This document shows positions 35,500 to 46,411 of a stretch of DNA of 64,000 nucleotides, in pieces. The DNA comes from Paraphoma chrysanthemicola (taxonomy: Eukaryota > Ascomycota > Dothideomycetes > Pleosporales > Phaeosphaeriaceae). Location: assembly GCA_020744225.1 (NCBI GenBank), contig JAGMWG010000016.1, forward strand, positions 1,116,001-1,180,000, read 5' to 3'. Numbering within the stretch: position 1 is the first letter of the stretch; each line of letters starts with the position of its first letter. A model generated the notes under the pieces. That model had not been told where the DNA came from. It did not search any database and was given only the letters and a program-made list of their open reading frames with translations. The position numbers and the translations under genes are program-made.

Positions 35500-38281
35500 C
35501 TAACTTATTCCCCTCCTATCTTCCAACTCCACGCCCCTTCCAATATCCCCATGCTCATCATCATCATCATCATCATCCTCGTCTTCAATAGTGAAGGCCT
35601 CCCTTTCATCCTCTCCCCCAACGATTCCTTGCTCTTGTCTAACAATCGGGCTCTCCAACCTGACTTCCCCGTACCCTTCCCTCTCACTTTCCCCCGGACG
35701 TGCCCGGATTCCAGCCCCACCAGCCCATCTCCTCCTCCCACCGACCCTGCCGCTCACTGTTCCCCACAAACCATCGACCCACACAGCGACACTCCGCAGC
35801 CACCCATACACCCTCTCCATGCCCTCTTCTCCATTACCACTCGCACCGCCATGTCCACCAGCCTCCACCTTGAACTGGTACTTTAGACAATCCTTGACGG
35901 TGACAAGGCCTGTGAGGCGGCCACGATACTCAATAAGGATGACTCTCGGGCCCATTTTCTTGAACAACTCCATCACCGTCTCGAGAGGAAGGCGCGGATG
36001 GACTGTCAGTGGAGTCGGATCGATGAAGCGTGCGAGATCGATGTTTGTAGACGAACTTGTCGCAGGTATAGAATCAAATGTCGTACCTGGTGCTGCAGAC
36101 TGACTCGGTGTGCGCGACGAATTCGCATGTCCAGACGACGAAAACGAAACCTTCGCATGTCCTGGCGCCATTTGATCTTTCTTCGCCCGTTCAAGCGCAT
36201 ACGTAAGTTCCGTGCGGCCAATGTATCCAAGCAGGGTCTTGGACTCCATGTCTTCGACAATCGGATATCCCTGATACTGATTCTTGTCCATGAGGCGCTC
36301 AACCTGTCGCAACTCCATGCCAGTCGCAACCAAGCACACAACACGGCTAGACATGACTTTGCTGACGGGCACGCCAAAAGTGTGTTCTTCCTTTGAGTCC
36401 AAGAACGGGTAGCCGTTGAGGTAGATCATGCGGTCTGCAATGCCGCCGTGGCCGAAGCGTTCCGACACTGCTTTCGTGACGCCAACGACAATCATCGTCG
36501 GGAGAATGTATGTCAGAGCGCCGGTGATTTCGAACATGATGACTACGACCGAGATGCTGATGTGCATGATTCCGCTCAACGCAGCTGCTGCGCCCAGAAA
36601 GGCATATGTGCCGGGCGTGATGCATGGGCCGTCTGGCTCGCAGGCGTTGAAGAATGCCGAGTTGGGAAATGATTCGTGAATGTGTTGCACAAAAATGCCC
36701 ACCATGCGACCAAAGGCCGCGCCGACAGCCATCGAGGGCACGAAGATACCGGCTGGGACTTTACATCCAAAGGATATGACGACGAGAAGGGTTCTGATGA
36801 TGGTTGCGATGGCAAGACTGCCAATCATGTGCCAGCGCTGGTCGCGGTCGCAGAGTTTATTGTAGTCGTGTCCACCTTCGCATTCTTGGAACAGGATCTC
36901 CATGCTTTCTGTCATATCGATGCGCAGGAACATGTTTGGGTAGCAGATGATCGCGGTCAAAACGGCCAGCGTGACTGCTTCGGTGATTGGGTATGCGGCC
37001 AGGTATTTTTTGCGAAAGACTTGCATCTTGAGATTCCACTTGATGACGAAAGCGCCGTAAAGGCCACCAAAGGCGCCGATGATGAGGTAGAAGAGGATCT
37101 CGAAAAAGTGCCAGCTGCGGTCGTATTTGACCTGGAACATGACGAGTTGACCGGTGCGGAAGGGGTTCATTGCCTATATGTCTATCAGTACAAGTATCCG
37201 CTGCCGTTTCTGCATGACTTACAGCCAACACAGCCGTCGCGACCAGCGCGCAAAAGTAACTCCTCCAAAGCGTCTTGAGCGGGAAATAATTTGACATCTC
37301 TTCCAGACTGAACAACACGCCACCGATCGGACTTCCAAATGCAACACCCACACCGGCCGCCGCACTCGCGCTCAAGATCTCCCTCGTCTTGGCCGCATTC
37401 CGTCTATACTTGTCGAAGAATCTTGAAATCACATTCCCCGTACACACGGCATAATGCACACTCGGTCCCTCCTTACCCACACTCAAGCCACTCGCAATCG
37501 CCAACGGCAACCCAATACTCTTAATGAACAGCGTCGTCGCGCCCAAAAAGCCCTTCATCACAAACCCCGCAATGATACACTTCATCTCACTAATCCCGCT
37601 ACCCGCCGCATACGGCGCAAAACTCTTGACCAGCCGCGCAGCCGTGAAGCTGAATATACCCGCGAACAGAATGTACACGAGGTAACTCAGCGGCCAGAAC
37701 CCGCCACCCCAGTGCTTCCATTCGGGACACCCGCCCTCGGCGCCCCAGCAGCAAAAGGACTCGTTGAGGTAGAACGCCGTGCTGCAGTACCCGAGCTTGA
37801 TGTCGGATAGCCACTCGGTCACAATGTTGAGGAACGCAGCGTTAAGGCCAATCGCTGCGCCGACCAGCGTAACTACAATCCAGGCCTGGCCTGCATCATA
37901 TGCTTCTGCGACTTTTGCGCGCCAGACGCCGCGCCCGCGACCTAAGAAGACCTTGCTGTTTCCGCCTGCACGCTCCCGGCTTCCGAGGGCGCGCTTGTTC
38001 CGGCGTGCTTTGCGGCGGAGTTGTTCGCGCGCGGCATCTTGGACCCAGTCGATGGTGGTAAAGTCCTCGTACCGCTTTATCTCGGCGATTTCTTCGACAA
38101 TGACATGGTCGGTGTGGGTGGCGTTGGCAGCCTCGGGGTCGTCTTCGGGGTCGAGCGATTGGATCGAGTGGGCGGTGCTGCGGCGGCGGTGGAGAGAGGG
38201 TGCGAATGAGGATGTGCGAACTGCTTGAGGTTGGGACGAGGTTTGGCGGGGCCGCGAGTGCGAGGACGAGGTGCGGTTCAT
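35500..38281 (-). CDS. CLC chloride channel/transporter, GEF1 (ClC-3/4/5) type
   Basis: Voltage-gated Cl- transporter (probably Cl-/H+ antiporter) of Golgi/endosomal membranes, as for yeast Gef1. Two exons join over a 49-bp intron (37174-37222) to give 910 residues. The filter signatures are GSGISEMK (usual GSGIPE), GKEGPSVH with the gating Glu near residue 274, and GIFVPSMAVGAAFGR. Two CBS domains follow (PVSKVMSSRVV... and LTVHPRLPLETVMELF...). The last 100 residues are disordered, Gly/Arg-rich, ending in a poly-Asp stretch encoded by a CAT/TCA trinucleotide run. I chose the ATG at 38281 (MNRTSSSHSRPR); an open frame continues upstream but reads as leader. Confidence 0.95.
35551..35580 (+). 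repeat. (TCA)n/(GAT)n microsatellite in the CLC coding region
   Basis: A run of TCA/CAT trinucleotides on the plus strand, coding on the minus strand for the Asp run near the C-terminus of the chloride channel. Unit gain or loss would change Asp number without shifting the frame. Confidence 0.8.
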
Positions 38282-38947
38282 CGCATAGTTATGACTGGTG
38301 TAGTCGTGTCTGAAGTGCGACGCGACCAGTTGGGGTTGCAGTTTGCATGTGTAAGGTCGGAGCTGGAGCTCTAACTTAGGTTGACCTCTCGGTGGTCCGC
38401 AATGCATTGAACGAATGGCCCGTGCATCCAGTCATCCTCACAGGACCACTCAGATAGGATGAAATGATTGAGAGTAAATAGTCTTCAAAAACCCGAGAAT
38501 CTCGAGTATATTGTATTTTTAAACGGCAATTTGATTATTCAGATCAGACTTACGGTCCGTGTTCAGTATGGTTCTGTCTCGACTAAGCATTTTGCCTATG
38601 CAAACACACTATCCAAATAACATTTAAATTCCCTAGTCACCACCACCACGTTCAAACGCGCCGAAACTCCATAGATCCGCTGCCCAGTTCATACTGAGCA
38701 AAGGACAAGCGGATTCAAGTTATACAAAATACATGTTTGCTTCCTCACCGCATGTCACCCCGTCTAGCAGCACTTCGTTATCAAGTAAAATTGTTCTATT
38801 TTGACTACATGTCAAGCAGGGTATCATCAAGGTCTATCATCTATTCGTTCGCAAGCCAAAGAAACCAAGTGGCATGTTCTATCATTCCCGAGTCCTATAT
38901 TCCGTTGCCCATCTCTCAGTCCCATGGTGGCAGCAAGACACATCTGT
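38282..38947. other. Intergenic
   Basis: Promoter side of the CLC gene and 3' flank of GMP synthase. AT-rich in the middle; no gene seen. Confidence 0.5.
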
Positions 38948-40622
38948 CTACTCCATCTCGATAGTGCCAGGAGGCTTGCTCGTAACTATCAATGCGTTAG
39001 TATATCTCCCTTCATCTGAACAGAGCGTACTTACTGTCATATACCACCCGACAAACGCCATTTACCTCATTCACAATCCTCCTGCTAACCTTCTTCAAAA
39101 ACGCGCCGTCAAACGGATACCAGTCCGCTGTCATGAAATCCGTAGTCTCCACCGCTCGCAGCGCAATCACCTGGTCGTGCACGCGCTTGTCACCCATGAC
39201 GCCGACTGCCTTCACGGGGAGTAGTGCGGCAAATGCCTGGCTAATGTTGCGGTAAAGCCCAGCGGCGCGGATCTCCTCGATGAAGATGAAGTCTGCCTCA
39301 CGCGCGATGCGAACCTGCTCGCGTGTGACTTCGCCGAGAATGCGGATAGCAATGCCAGGGCCGGGGAAGGGGTGACGCCAGACGAGATCTTCTGGGATGC
39401 CGAGTTCGACGCCTAGCGCGCGGACTTCGTCTTTGAAGAGCTCGCGGAGGGGCTCAATGAGCTTGAGGTTCATGTTGGCTGGCAGGCCGCCGACGTTGTG
39501 ATGGGTCTTGATGGTCTGCGAGGGACCCTTGAACGAAAGCGACTCAATGACATCTGGGTAAAGAGTACCCTGGAGAAGCCACTCAATATCGCCTGCACTG
39601 GGCGTCTCGTGCGCTGCCGCCGCGATCTTCTTGGCCTGGTCCTGGAAGACCTCAATGAAGGTGTTGCCGATGACCTTGCGCTTCTGCTCGGGGTTATCGG
39701 TGATGCCCTTGAGGCGGTCTAGGAAGAGGTCGGACGCATCGATCACGGTGAGATTGATGCCCAGACCCTTCTCGAGTGTCTCCTTGACCTGCTTGGCCTC
39801 ATTTAACCTCAGAACACCATTGTCGACCATAACGGCATGGAATCGGTCGCCAATGGCCTCCTTCATCAGCTTCGCAGCAACAGTGGAATCGACACCACCG
39901 CTTACTGCGCCAATGACCTGGCCCTTATCGCCCACCAGCTTCCTGATGCGCACAATCTCCTGGTCCACAAACTTGCTCATAGTCCAGTCCGTCTTGGCCT
40001 GGCAGATATCGACCGCGAAGTTCTTGAGCACAATCTTGCCCTTGGGGGTGTGCGTGACCTCAGGGTGGAACTGGATGCCGTAGTACTTCTTCTCCTTGTG
40101 CGCAATGCCCGCGTACGGCGCATTGGTAGTCGTCGCAACAGTAGTGAAGTCCTGAGGCATGCTGCTGAGCTTGTCGCCGTGGCTCATCCACACCTCCAGA
40201 TCGTTCCCGAGGTCCTTGAACAGTTCGTCCATGTGGCCGCCGTGGCTCTCAACCTTGAGACTCGCATGCCCGTATTCGCGCTTCTCGCCTGCAGCAACGC
40301 CGGCGTTCTTGCCGAAGTGCCAGGCCATCTCTTGCAGCCCGTAGCATATTCCGAGAATCGGTACGCCGAGTTCGAACACCGCGGGGTCGACGTGAGGCGC
40401 GCCCTCCTCGTAGACGGAGTATGGGCCGCCAGACAAGATAATGCCTTTGGGGGTGAAGTCTAGCTCGGCCAACTTAGTGGTGCACGGCAGCATCTCCGAG
40501 TAGACATTGAGTTCGCGGAGTCGACGCGTAATCAGATGTGTGTACTGCGAGCCGAAGTCGAGGGTGAGGATGGTGTCGAAGGTCTTGTGGGGAGGAATTG
40601 GGTCTGAGCTGTCGGTCGCCAT
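38948..40622 (-). CDS. gua1: GMP synthase (glutamine-hydrolysing)
   Basis: Converts XMP, glutamine and ATP to GMP, the last step of de novo GMP synthesis. It has 541 residues in two exons; a 49-bp intron (38986-39034) splits off the last 12 codons. The class I glutamine amidotransferase domain has its nucleophile in GICYGLQEM and the His-Glu pair in QFHPEVTHT. The ATP-pyrophosphatase domain has the SGGVDSTVAAKL P-loop, and the dimerisation domain ends VVYDITSKPPGTIEME across the splice. Length and all motifs are normal. The unspliced frame reads past the donor into intron sequence. It is divergent from BCP1. Confidence 0.98.
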
Positions 40623-40841
40623 GGTGAATGATTTGCCCCTTGAGGTGTAATTGGAAGTCTGAAAGAGTGTGCGAGGAAGAGAAGGGAAGAGAAGAGGGAC
40701 AAAACTTGACGAGAGCGAGTGTCGGAGGGGTTCGTGTGACTACTGCTTTCTTTAAAATTTCCTTATCGATTAGCCCGCATATGCGCCTTCCGTCGGCGCG
40801 ACTTTACTGCATTTCTCCCCAAGTAACACCACCACATCACA
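40623..40841. promoter_or_regulatory. Shared divergent promoter of GMP synthase and BCP1
   Basis: Only 219 bp separate the ATGs of two oppositely transcribed housekeeping genes, so the core promoters and 5' leaders of both must fit here. An AT-rich element (TTTAAAATTTCC) lies near 40753. I see no certain factor-binding site. Confidence 0.7.
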
Positions 40842-41813
40842 ATGGCGAAACGAAAGTCAAAACCAGACCCCGAGGACCTCCCCGACGCGTCGGACCTGAA
40901 AAAGGCGCAGGATGACGACGATTCCGGCAGCGACGAGGTATGCGACAACCACATAAAAACCCCCGCTATGCGGCCGCGCTCACAATTTCTAGGACATGGA
41001 TATGGTCAATGTCGACTTTGAATGGTTCGACCCACAACCCGCCGTCGACTTCCATGGCCTCAAAACCCTCCTGCGCCAACTCCTCGACGTCGACTCACAG
41101 CTCTTCGACCTGTCTGAACTCACCGACCTGATCCTCTCGCAGCCCACACTGGGCAGTACCGTGAAAGTCGACGGCAACGAGACAGACCCATATGCCTTTC
41201 TCACAGTGCTCAATCTCGAGACTCATAAAGTAATTACTCCTCTACGTTCAAGCTTTGTGTACCGTTGGAACTAAGGTTGTGTTAGGACAAAAAAGTCATC
41301 CGCGACATAACATCCTACCTAACGCGCAAATCCACACCTACCATTCCCCTCCCCCCAGCGCCCGCACAAATCGGCCTCATCCTAACCGAGCGCTTCATCA
41401 ACATGCCGCATGAAACCGTGCCGCCAATGTACACGATGCTGCTGGAGGAAGTTCAATGGGCGATTGACGCCTCGGAGCCGTACAACTTCACACATTACTT
41501 GGTTCTCTCGAAATGCTATTCTGAAATCGCGTCGGCCTTGCCGAGTGAAGATGCGCCAAGGAGTAAGAAGGCCAAAGGAAACAAGGGCGGGGAAGAGACG
41601 TTTTATTTCCATCCAGAGGATGAGGTACTGCAGAAGCATGCGCTGGGGTGGACGAGTTTCGAGTACGATACCCCGGTGGACGAGGGCGCGAGCGATAGCA
41701 AGCGTGCGTTTCATGAGCTGGGAGTCAAGCCGAAGGGGCATTTGGTGTTGATTGAGGCGAGCAAGTTTGAGGGGGCGATAGAGGCTGTCAAAGGTTTTTT
41801 GAGCGGGCAATGA
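40842..41813 (+). CDS. bcp1: BCP1/BCCIP family nuclear protein
   Basis: Homologue of yeast Bcp1, a nuclear protein needed for export of Mss4 and acting as chaperone of ribosomal protein Rpl23, and of human BCCIP. Three exons join over introns 40938-40992 and 41230-41285 to give 286 residues, the usual size. Residues 1-35 are charged and acidic (DLPDASDLKKAQDDDDSGSD). The family core follows: VNVDFEWFDPQPAVDFHGLK, LLRQLLDVDSQLFDLSELTD, LILTERFINMPHETVPPMY, and EETFYFHPEDEVLQKHA near the end. An acidic/basic insertion (APRSKKAKGNKGG) sits between the last two blocks. The ATG at 40842 is the first in frame. Confidence 0.93.
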
Positions 41814-42035
41814 CGTCTTCAAGATGTTCAAAGATAGCTGCGGTATGCGGTATGGTAGACGGAGAGCATAATTGCTGTGCCAAAGATCGGGACAGCACTG
41901 AATGAAAGAGCATCTCAAACGACTCTAACTGGTGTTACATTGCATACTGCACACAAGCCGAATCTAGCACGAACCCAAAGAAAAAGATGCACGCTCCTAT
42001 TGACAGTCCTTCCGCGTACTTTACATCCTCCCCGT

Positions 42036-42948
42036 CTAACCAATCACGACCTTGCCCTCCTCAGGGAAGTCGTACTGTGGGATCTCGAGGTTCAGCGGCG
42101 CGGGTCCCTTTCTTATGCGGCCCGAGATATCGTAATGAGAGCCGTGGCATGGGCAGAACCAGCCTCCAAAGTCACCCGCCTCGCCAATGGGTACGCATCC
42201 CAAGTGCGTGCAGACACCCAACATGATGAGCCATTCGGGCTTCTGGACGCGGTCTTTGTCGGCTTGCGGGTCGCGCAGAGATTCCCACTTGGTGTCTTCG
42301 GCCTCTTTGATCTCGGACTCGGTGCGGTGACGGATGAAGACGGGCTTACCGCGCCATTTGATGATGACCTGCGCACATTAGCATGGGTGGTGTGGTGGAC
42401 GAGTGGTGGCGAGGCAACGTACGTTCTTGCCCTCGGGGATGGCCTCAAGATCGATTTCAACCTTGGCTTGGGCGAGGACGTCGGCGGACGCGGACATGTT
42501 GACGAGGAAGTCTGTTGTGGGGAGCTGTTAGCTGGCATTCTCCATCGTCTGATCTCGTCAAGTCATCTCCAAAATAGCCAATTGCTCTCCAGAAGCCTCC
42601 TCTAGCCCATTGAATCCCATATTGGACTTTCCAGCGTCTCTACAAGCTCTGATGCCGTAGTGTGGGCGTACCTTGCACAGTGTTCTTCGCGCCAAGTGCG
42701 GACAGCGCGCCCATGGTGCCGACCATGAAATACTGGAAGACCTTGGGGCCAGTCTCGCCACCCTTATTCCTGTACGCAGCGAACGAGGGGATCTTGGTGG
42801 TGTCGGCCGCGCCCTTGAAGGGGCTGTCAAAGGACGAAGCCGAGGCGTTGCGGGTCTGCAGAGCGGTGCAGCCGGCCCGGGCGACGGGCAATTGGTGGGC
42901 GGTCCATGAGCGTGCGATCGCACGGGTGGTGTTGGCGAGGGCGGGCAT
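42036..42948 (-). CDS. rip1: Rieske iron-sulfur subunit of cytochrome bc1 complex
   Basis: Complex III subunit that passes electrons from ubiquinol to cytochrome c1 in the inner mitochondrial membrane. Three exons join over introns 42512-42671 (160 bp) and 42369-42422 to give 232 residues. The N-terminus (MPALANTTRAIARSW) is an Arg-containing, acid-free mitochondrial leader. A membrane anchor follows (VFQYFMVGTMGALSALGA), then the flexible hinge and the soluble head with both [2Fe-2S] ligand boxes, CTHLGC and CPCHGSH. An open frame continues upstream of the ATG at 42948 (to 43047), but that extension is not leader-like. It is tail-to-tail with BCP1, 222 bp apart. Confidence 0.96.
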
Positions 42949-43833
42949 CGTGGACGCGGATGCGGGTGGGGTGGATGGCGGAGAAGGAGCTTGGGGTGAG
43001 GTCGTCGATGTTGAAGATTTGGCGGCTCTTGCCCGCAAATCCGCCAAGGCTGATCCGTTCGATATTCGTGCCTTCCTATTGGTGGCCTGAGCCTGGAGGG
43101 CAAGAACACCAACGCAGCGTCATCGTCGAACATCACCGATATCATCAATTGAACATCGAAGGGTGCTCTAAAGCTATGATCGTCCTCATTTGCCGCTGAT
43201 GCGTTCGTTCCGGACCTACTGCCGCATGTTCAGCGGCCTTATAGCCACTTGATTCATGAACTGCGTAGTAACTAGGCAACCACATGATAGTTTTCAAGCC
43301 ATTAGAGCATCTCACAACGATGGCTGGGACAACATATCGCTCTCGTTCTACCCGTGATCTATAGACACTCTTCTGCACCTCACCCTCACCATTAGCTCTC
43401 CATCGTAGAGGTGCAGTCGCCACGGGCCGGCCATCACATCTCGTGCAGCTCTGCCTGACACATCGTCAATCGCGCACTCACTTTCCGGGTCGCGCCCTTT
43501 GAAAGCAGTTATCCTGGTGGTGTATGTATGATTGTTGTTGATGAGTTTGTGACGAGCGACAGCACGCCAGGCAACAGGTCAGAGCTGAACTTGTCGGCTG
43601 GACTTCTCTCCGGCTCAACATCAGAGCACCACTCATCTTTTGAGAGCTTCTTCACCTTCGGCTCTCTCGAACGCCACGTCTAGCAAACGCAGCAGCAAAG
43701 GGCGTGACGGAAAGGGCGCTACGCAACAAGCTTGGCGCGCCTGCAAACACCACTTGAACAGTCCAGAAGCAGCTCTTTTAACACCAACTTCGCCTTGAAA
43801 CCTCAGATCAGTCAATATCTGCTCTTCAACAAG
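42949..43833. other. Intergenic between divergent genes
   Basis: Holds the promoters of the Rieske gene (minus) and of the macro-domain gene (plus). No gene, RNA or repeat is visible in the nearly 0.9 kb. Confidence 0.55.
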
Positions 43834-44682
43834 ATGGCGTCACCGCACAAGAAAAACATTGCCTCTTACTTCCAGCCTGCCAGCGAGTCCAAGGGTAAGG
43901 GCACGGACAAGAAGCCCACGAAGAACTGCCAGACTGAGGTTGCTCCAACACCCTCCAAAGACAAACAACCAAAACCACAAACTAAAGCGAAAGAAAAGAG
44001 ACCACTGTCCAGCCCACCACCAGCACCTGCCGCAAAGCGGCCCAACACGGCAACGTCCAGCGCTTCACAGCGCAAACACTACGCCTACAACGACCTCCCC
44101 TCAGACTGGAACGACGAATCCACAGCCTCCACCAAGGAAGATGACGCCAATCCGCCCAAGAAGCTTCAGATCACGCACCACAAAGGCGACATGTTCAAAG
44201 ACGCGCCCACCAACTGTCTCCTGATCCACGCTTGCAACACTCAAGGCCACTGGGGCGCCGGCATCGCCAAACTCTTCCGCTCCAAATACCCAAAAGCGTA
44301 TGCCGCACACCACACCTACTGCGCCAAAGAGCACTCACCGAAAACAAACCCAGTCCCGTGCGGAACAGCACAGCTCCTGGCCCCCGTTGACGCGGCGCAC
44401 AAGCACTGGATCGGCTGCGTGTTTACGAGCGCAAGGTACGGCAAGAAGAAAGATAAACCCGCGGAGATTCTGAAGAGTACAAAGACGGCGATGGAGATGG
44501 TGTTGGAGTTGGTCAAGTGTGTGGATGAGAGCGAGGAGGAGGCGGAGAAGGTGGCCACGATTCGCATGTGTAGGATTAATAGTGGCATGTTTGGTGTGCC
44601 GTGGAAGGATACGGAGGAGGTGTTGACGGGGATTGTGCTGAGGGAGGGATGGAGGGGGCAAATTGAAGTTTGGGAGTATTGA
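43834..44682 (+). CDS. poa1: ADP-ribose 1''-phosphate phosphatase-like macro-domain protein
   Basis: Macro-domain protein resembling yeast Poa1, which removes the 1''-phosphate from the ADP-ribose product of tRNA splicing. It has 282 residues in one exon, from the ATG at 43834. Residues 1-110 are a basic, Pro/Ser-rich disordered extension absent from the short yeast enzyme. The macro domain (about 112-282) has GDMFKDAPTNCLLIHACNTQ, GHWGAGIAKLFRSKYPKAY, TAQLLAPV, WIGCVFTSARYG and a closing INSGMFGVPWKDTEEVL, all typical of the Poa1 group. The extreme N-terminus KKNIASYF resembles a PCNA-interacting box, which is unexpected for tRNA-splicing clean-up. Confidence 0.9.
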   Translation: MASPHKKNIASYFQPASESKGKGTDKKPTKNCQTEVAPTPSKDKQPKPQTKAKEKRPLSSPPPAPAAKRPNTATSSASQRKHYAYNDLPSDWNDESTASTKEDDANPPKKLQITHHKGDMFKDAPTNCLLIHACNTQGHWGAGIAKLFRSKYPKAYAAHHTYCAKEHSPKTNPVPCGTAQLLAPVDAAHKHWIGCVFTSARYGKKKDKPAEILKSTKTAMEMVLELVKCVDESEEEAEKVATIRMCRINSGMFGVPWKDTEEVLTGIVLREGWRGQIEVWEY

Positions 44683-45017
44683 TGGGCGGAAGTCGGGGTT
44701 TGAGGAAAGGAATTGAATGTGGATGGATGGATGGCAAGGGGAGTGTTTATGAATAGATGGATAGAGACTTACTCCAGCAACGCTGACGGGAAGTCTTCAG
44801 ACTCTTGCGACGCACAGTTACATGGCTCGAGACAGGCCGAAGGGGGTCGTATTTGAAGCAATGTTTTATGCTCTCATGTATTCTCGAATTTCAAAGCTCT
44901 TTCCAAAACCATGCCAAAGCAAGTAAACAACCTGCCATCAGCCAGCCAATCCTACCATCCTAAACGCCATGCAATGCCCAGTAGAATCTGCTCCCCATGC
45001 CCCAGGACCCGGCTCCC

Positions 45018-45977
45018 TCACTTCGCCCCATTAATGCTCGTAAATCCACCCGTACTCCTCCTCGCTTCGGGACTCACACTTGGCACCGGCCGCGGCGGGC
45101 CCCTCATTTCCATTTCCAACTGCATGGCCGCGGGATCTTCTTCTGGCTCGCTATCCTCGACGCGTTCGGGCTGTGCATCCACCTCCATTGCATCTGCTGT
45201 ATCTTCTGGTTTCGGCGGCGCTGGTGCCGGTGCCGATGCTGATGCTGGTGTAGCGCTGCCATTCGTCGCAGGCTGTTCTGCTGTTGTGCCGTTTATTTTC
45301 TTCTCCACGCCGTTCGCATTCCCATTGACATGTCCATTTACCGCAGCTGGCTCCTCGGCACCATTCCCCTCCCATATATTCTCCTTCTCCTTCTTTTTCC
45401 CTTCCTCCTTCTTCTCCCGCTCTTCTCTCTCCTCCTTCCGTTTCTTCGCCTCCTTGAATGTGATCGTGCGCGGTACTACATCGACTGCAAACTCGAGATT
45501 ATCCGTCTTCGCAATCGCGCTGCTTACATCTCTGTATTGGATGTTCCGGCGCGGCTTGCGTTCTGCTTTGACGACGTTGTGTGTTGTGGTTGCGAGGTGC
45601 TGGATGAACATTTCTGTGGCGAGGGCGATGGCGAATGCGGCGTTCTTGGAGACGTTGATGCGCTGGGGGTCTGCGTGGATGATTTTTTGGACGCGTGCGA
45701 CTGCGCATTGTTAGCATGGGTGTCGAGGAGACACATGTGAAGAAGAAAGAGTGGAGGGAGGGATTGGCGCACTGGGAAAGTGGAACGTCTAGTGACTGGA
45801 TTATGCGCGGTGCAAGAGGGAATTGGATGGGCAAATGGCCTCGAGGGCGTTGAGTGCGCCACGTGTAATTGCATTGCATGGAAGCAGCTAGAGTGTGCGA
45901 AGAATTGACTTACGAGGGAGGGATACATGTCCCGTGACCTCTTTGGAAGGCGCGATTGGGGTGTTGTTGTACGGCAT
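45018..45977 (-). CDS. Histone-fold (CBF/NF-Y) protein, Dpb3/CHRAC-like
   Basis: Probable small histone-fold subunit of DNA polymerase epsilon (Dpb3-like) or of a chromatin-remodelling complex. Exon 1 (45914-45977, MPYNNTPIAPSKEVTGH) and exon 2 (45018-45700) join over a 213-bp intron, long for this region. The histone fold lies at about residues 18-100: LPLARVQKIIHADPQRINVS, AAFAIALATEMFIQHL, and IQYRDVSSAIAKTDNLEF. A long charged coiled segment follows (EAKKRKEEREEREKKEEG...), then a low-complexity acidic tail. The total is 248 residues. Dpb3, Dls1 and NF-YC groups look alike, so the complex is not certain. Confidence 0.82.
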
Positions 45978-46411
45978 CTTTGCGCAGCCGGTGAAGCGTG
46001 GTGAGCGTGAAGTTTGTAGTGTATCGCCTGTATTTCAACTTCGTTGGAGAGGGTGACCTCGATCAGCTGAGACTATCGTGTAAATTATTGACACGTCGTG
46101 CTCGCGTGTATACTTGGTGGGGTGGTGAAGTCGCGTAATGAAGTGCTGCGACGACGCGATGGTGGAGGTGTAAGTAATTGAGCTTGGACTGCAGAAGCGG
46201 GCAAGTATAGCCGACTCTCTGCGGCTTACCATATTCAGAAGGTCCCCTTGAACGATGATGCTGCTGACATACATGCAACCTCTCCCTCATCTTTCCCCTG
46301 CACTCTGCTGGCAAGAATTGCGGAGTGCGATTCTGTTGTGACATTGTACCGGTCCTTTGCAGTCCTTGCAACTATTGCAACTGAGCTTTGTCTACACCCC
46401 CCATCTTGGCT
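45978..46411. other. Intergenic between divergent genes
   Basis: Promoter region shared by the histone-fold gene (minus) and the carboxypeptidase gene (plus). No ORF with family features. Confidence 0.5.

Noticed and set aside
44911..45714. 267-codon plus-strand frame opposite the histone-fold gene
   Set aside because: It is antisense to a GAG/AAG-rich coding region, which forces Leu/Ser/Phe-rich open frames on the other strand. The minus strand has a clear histone fold and splice sites.
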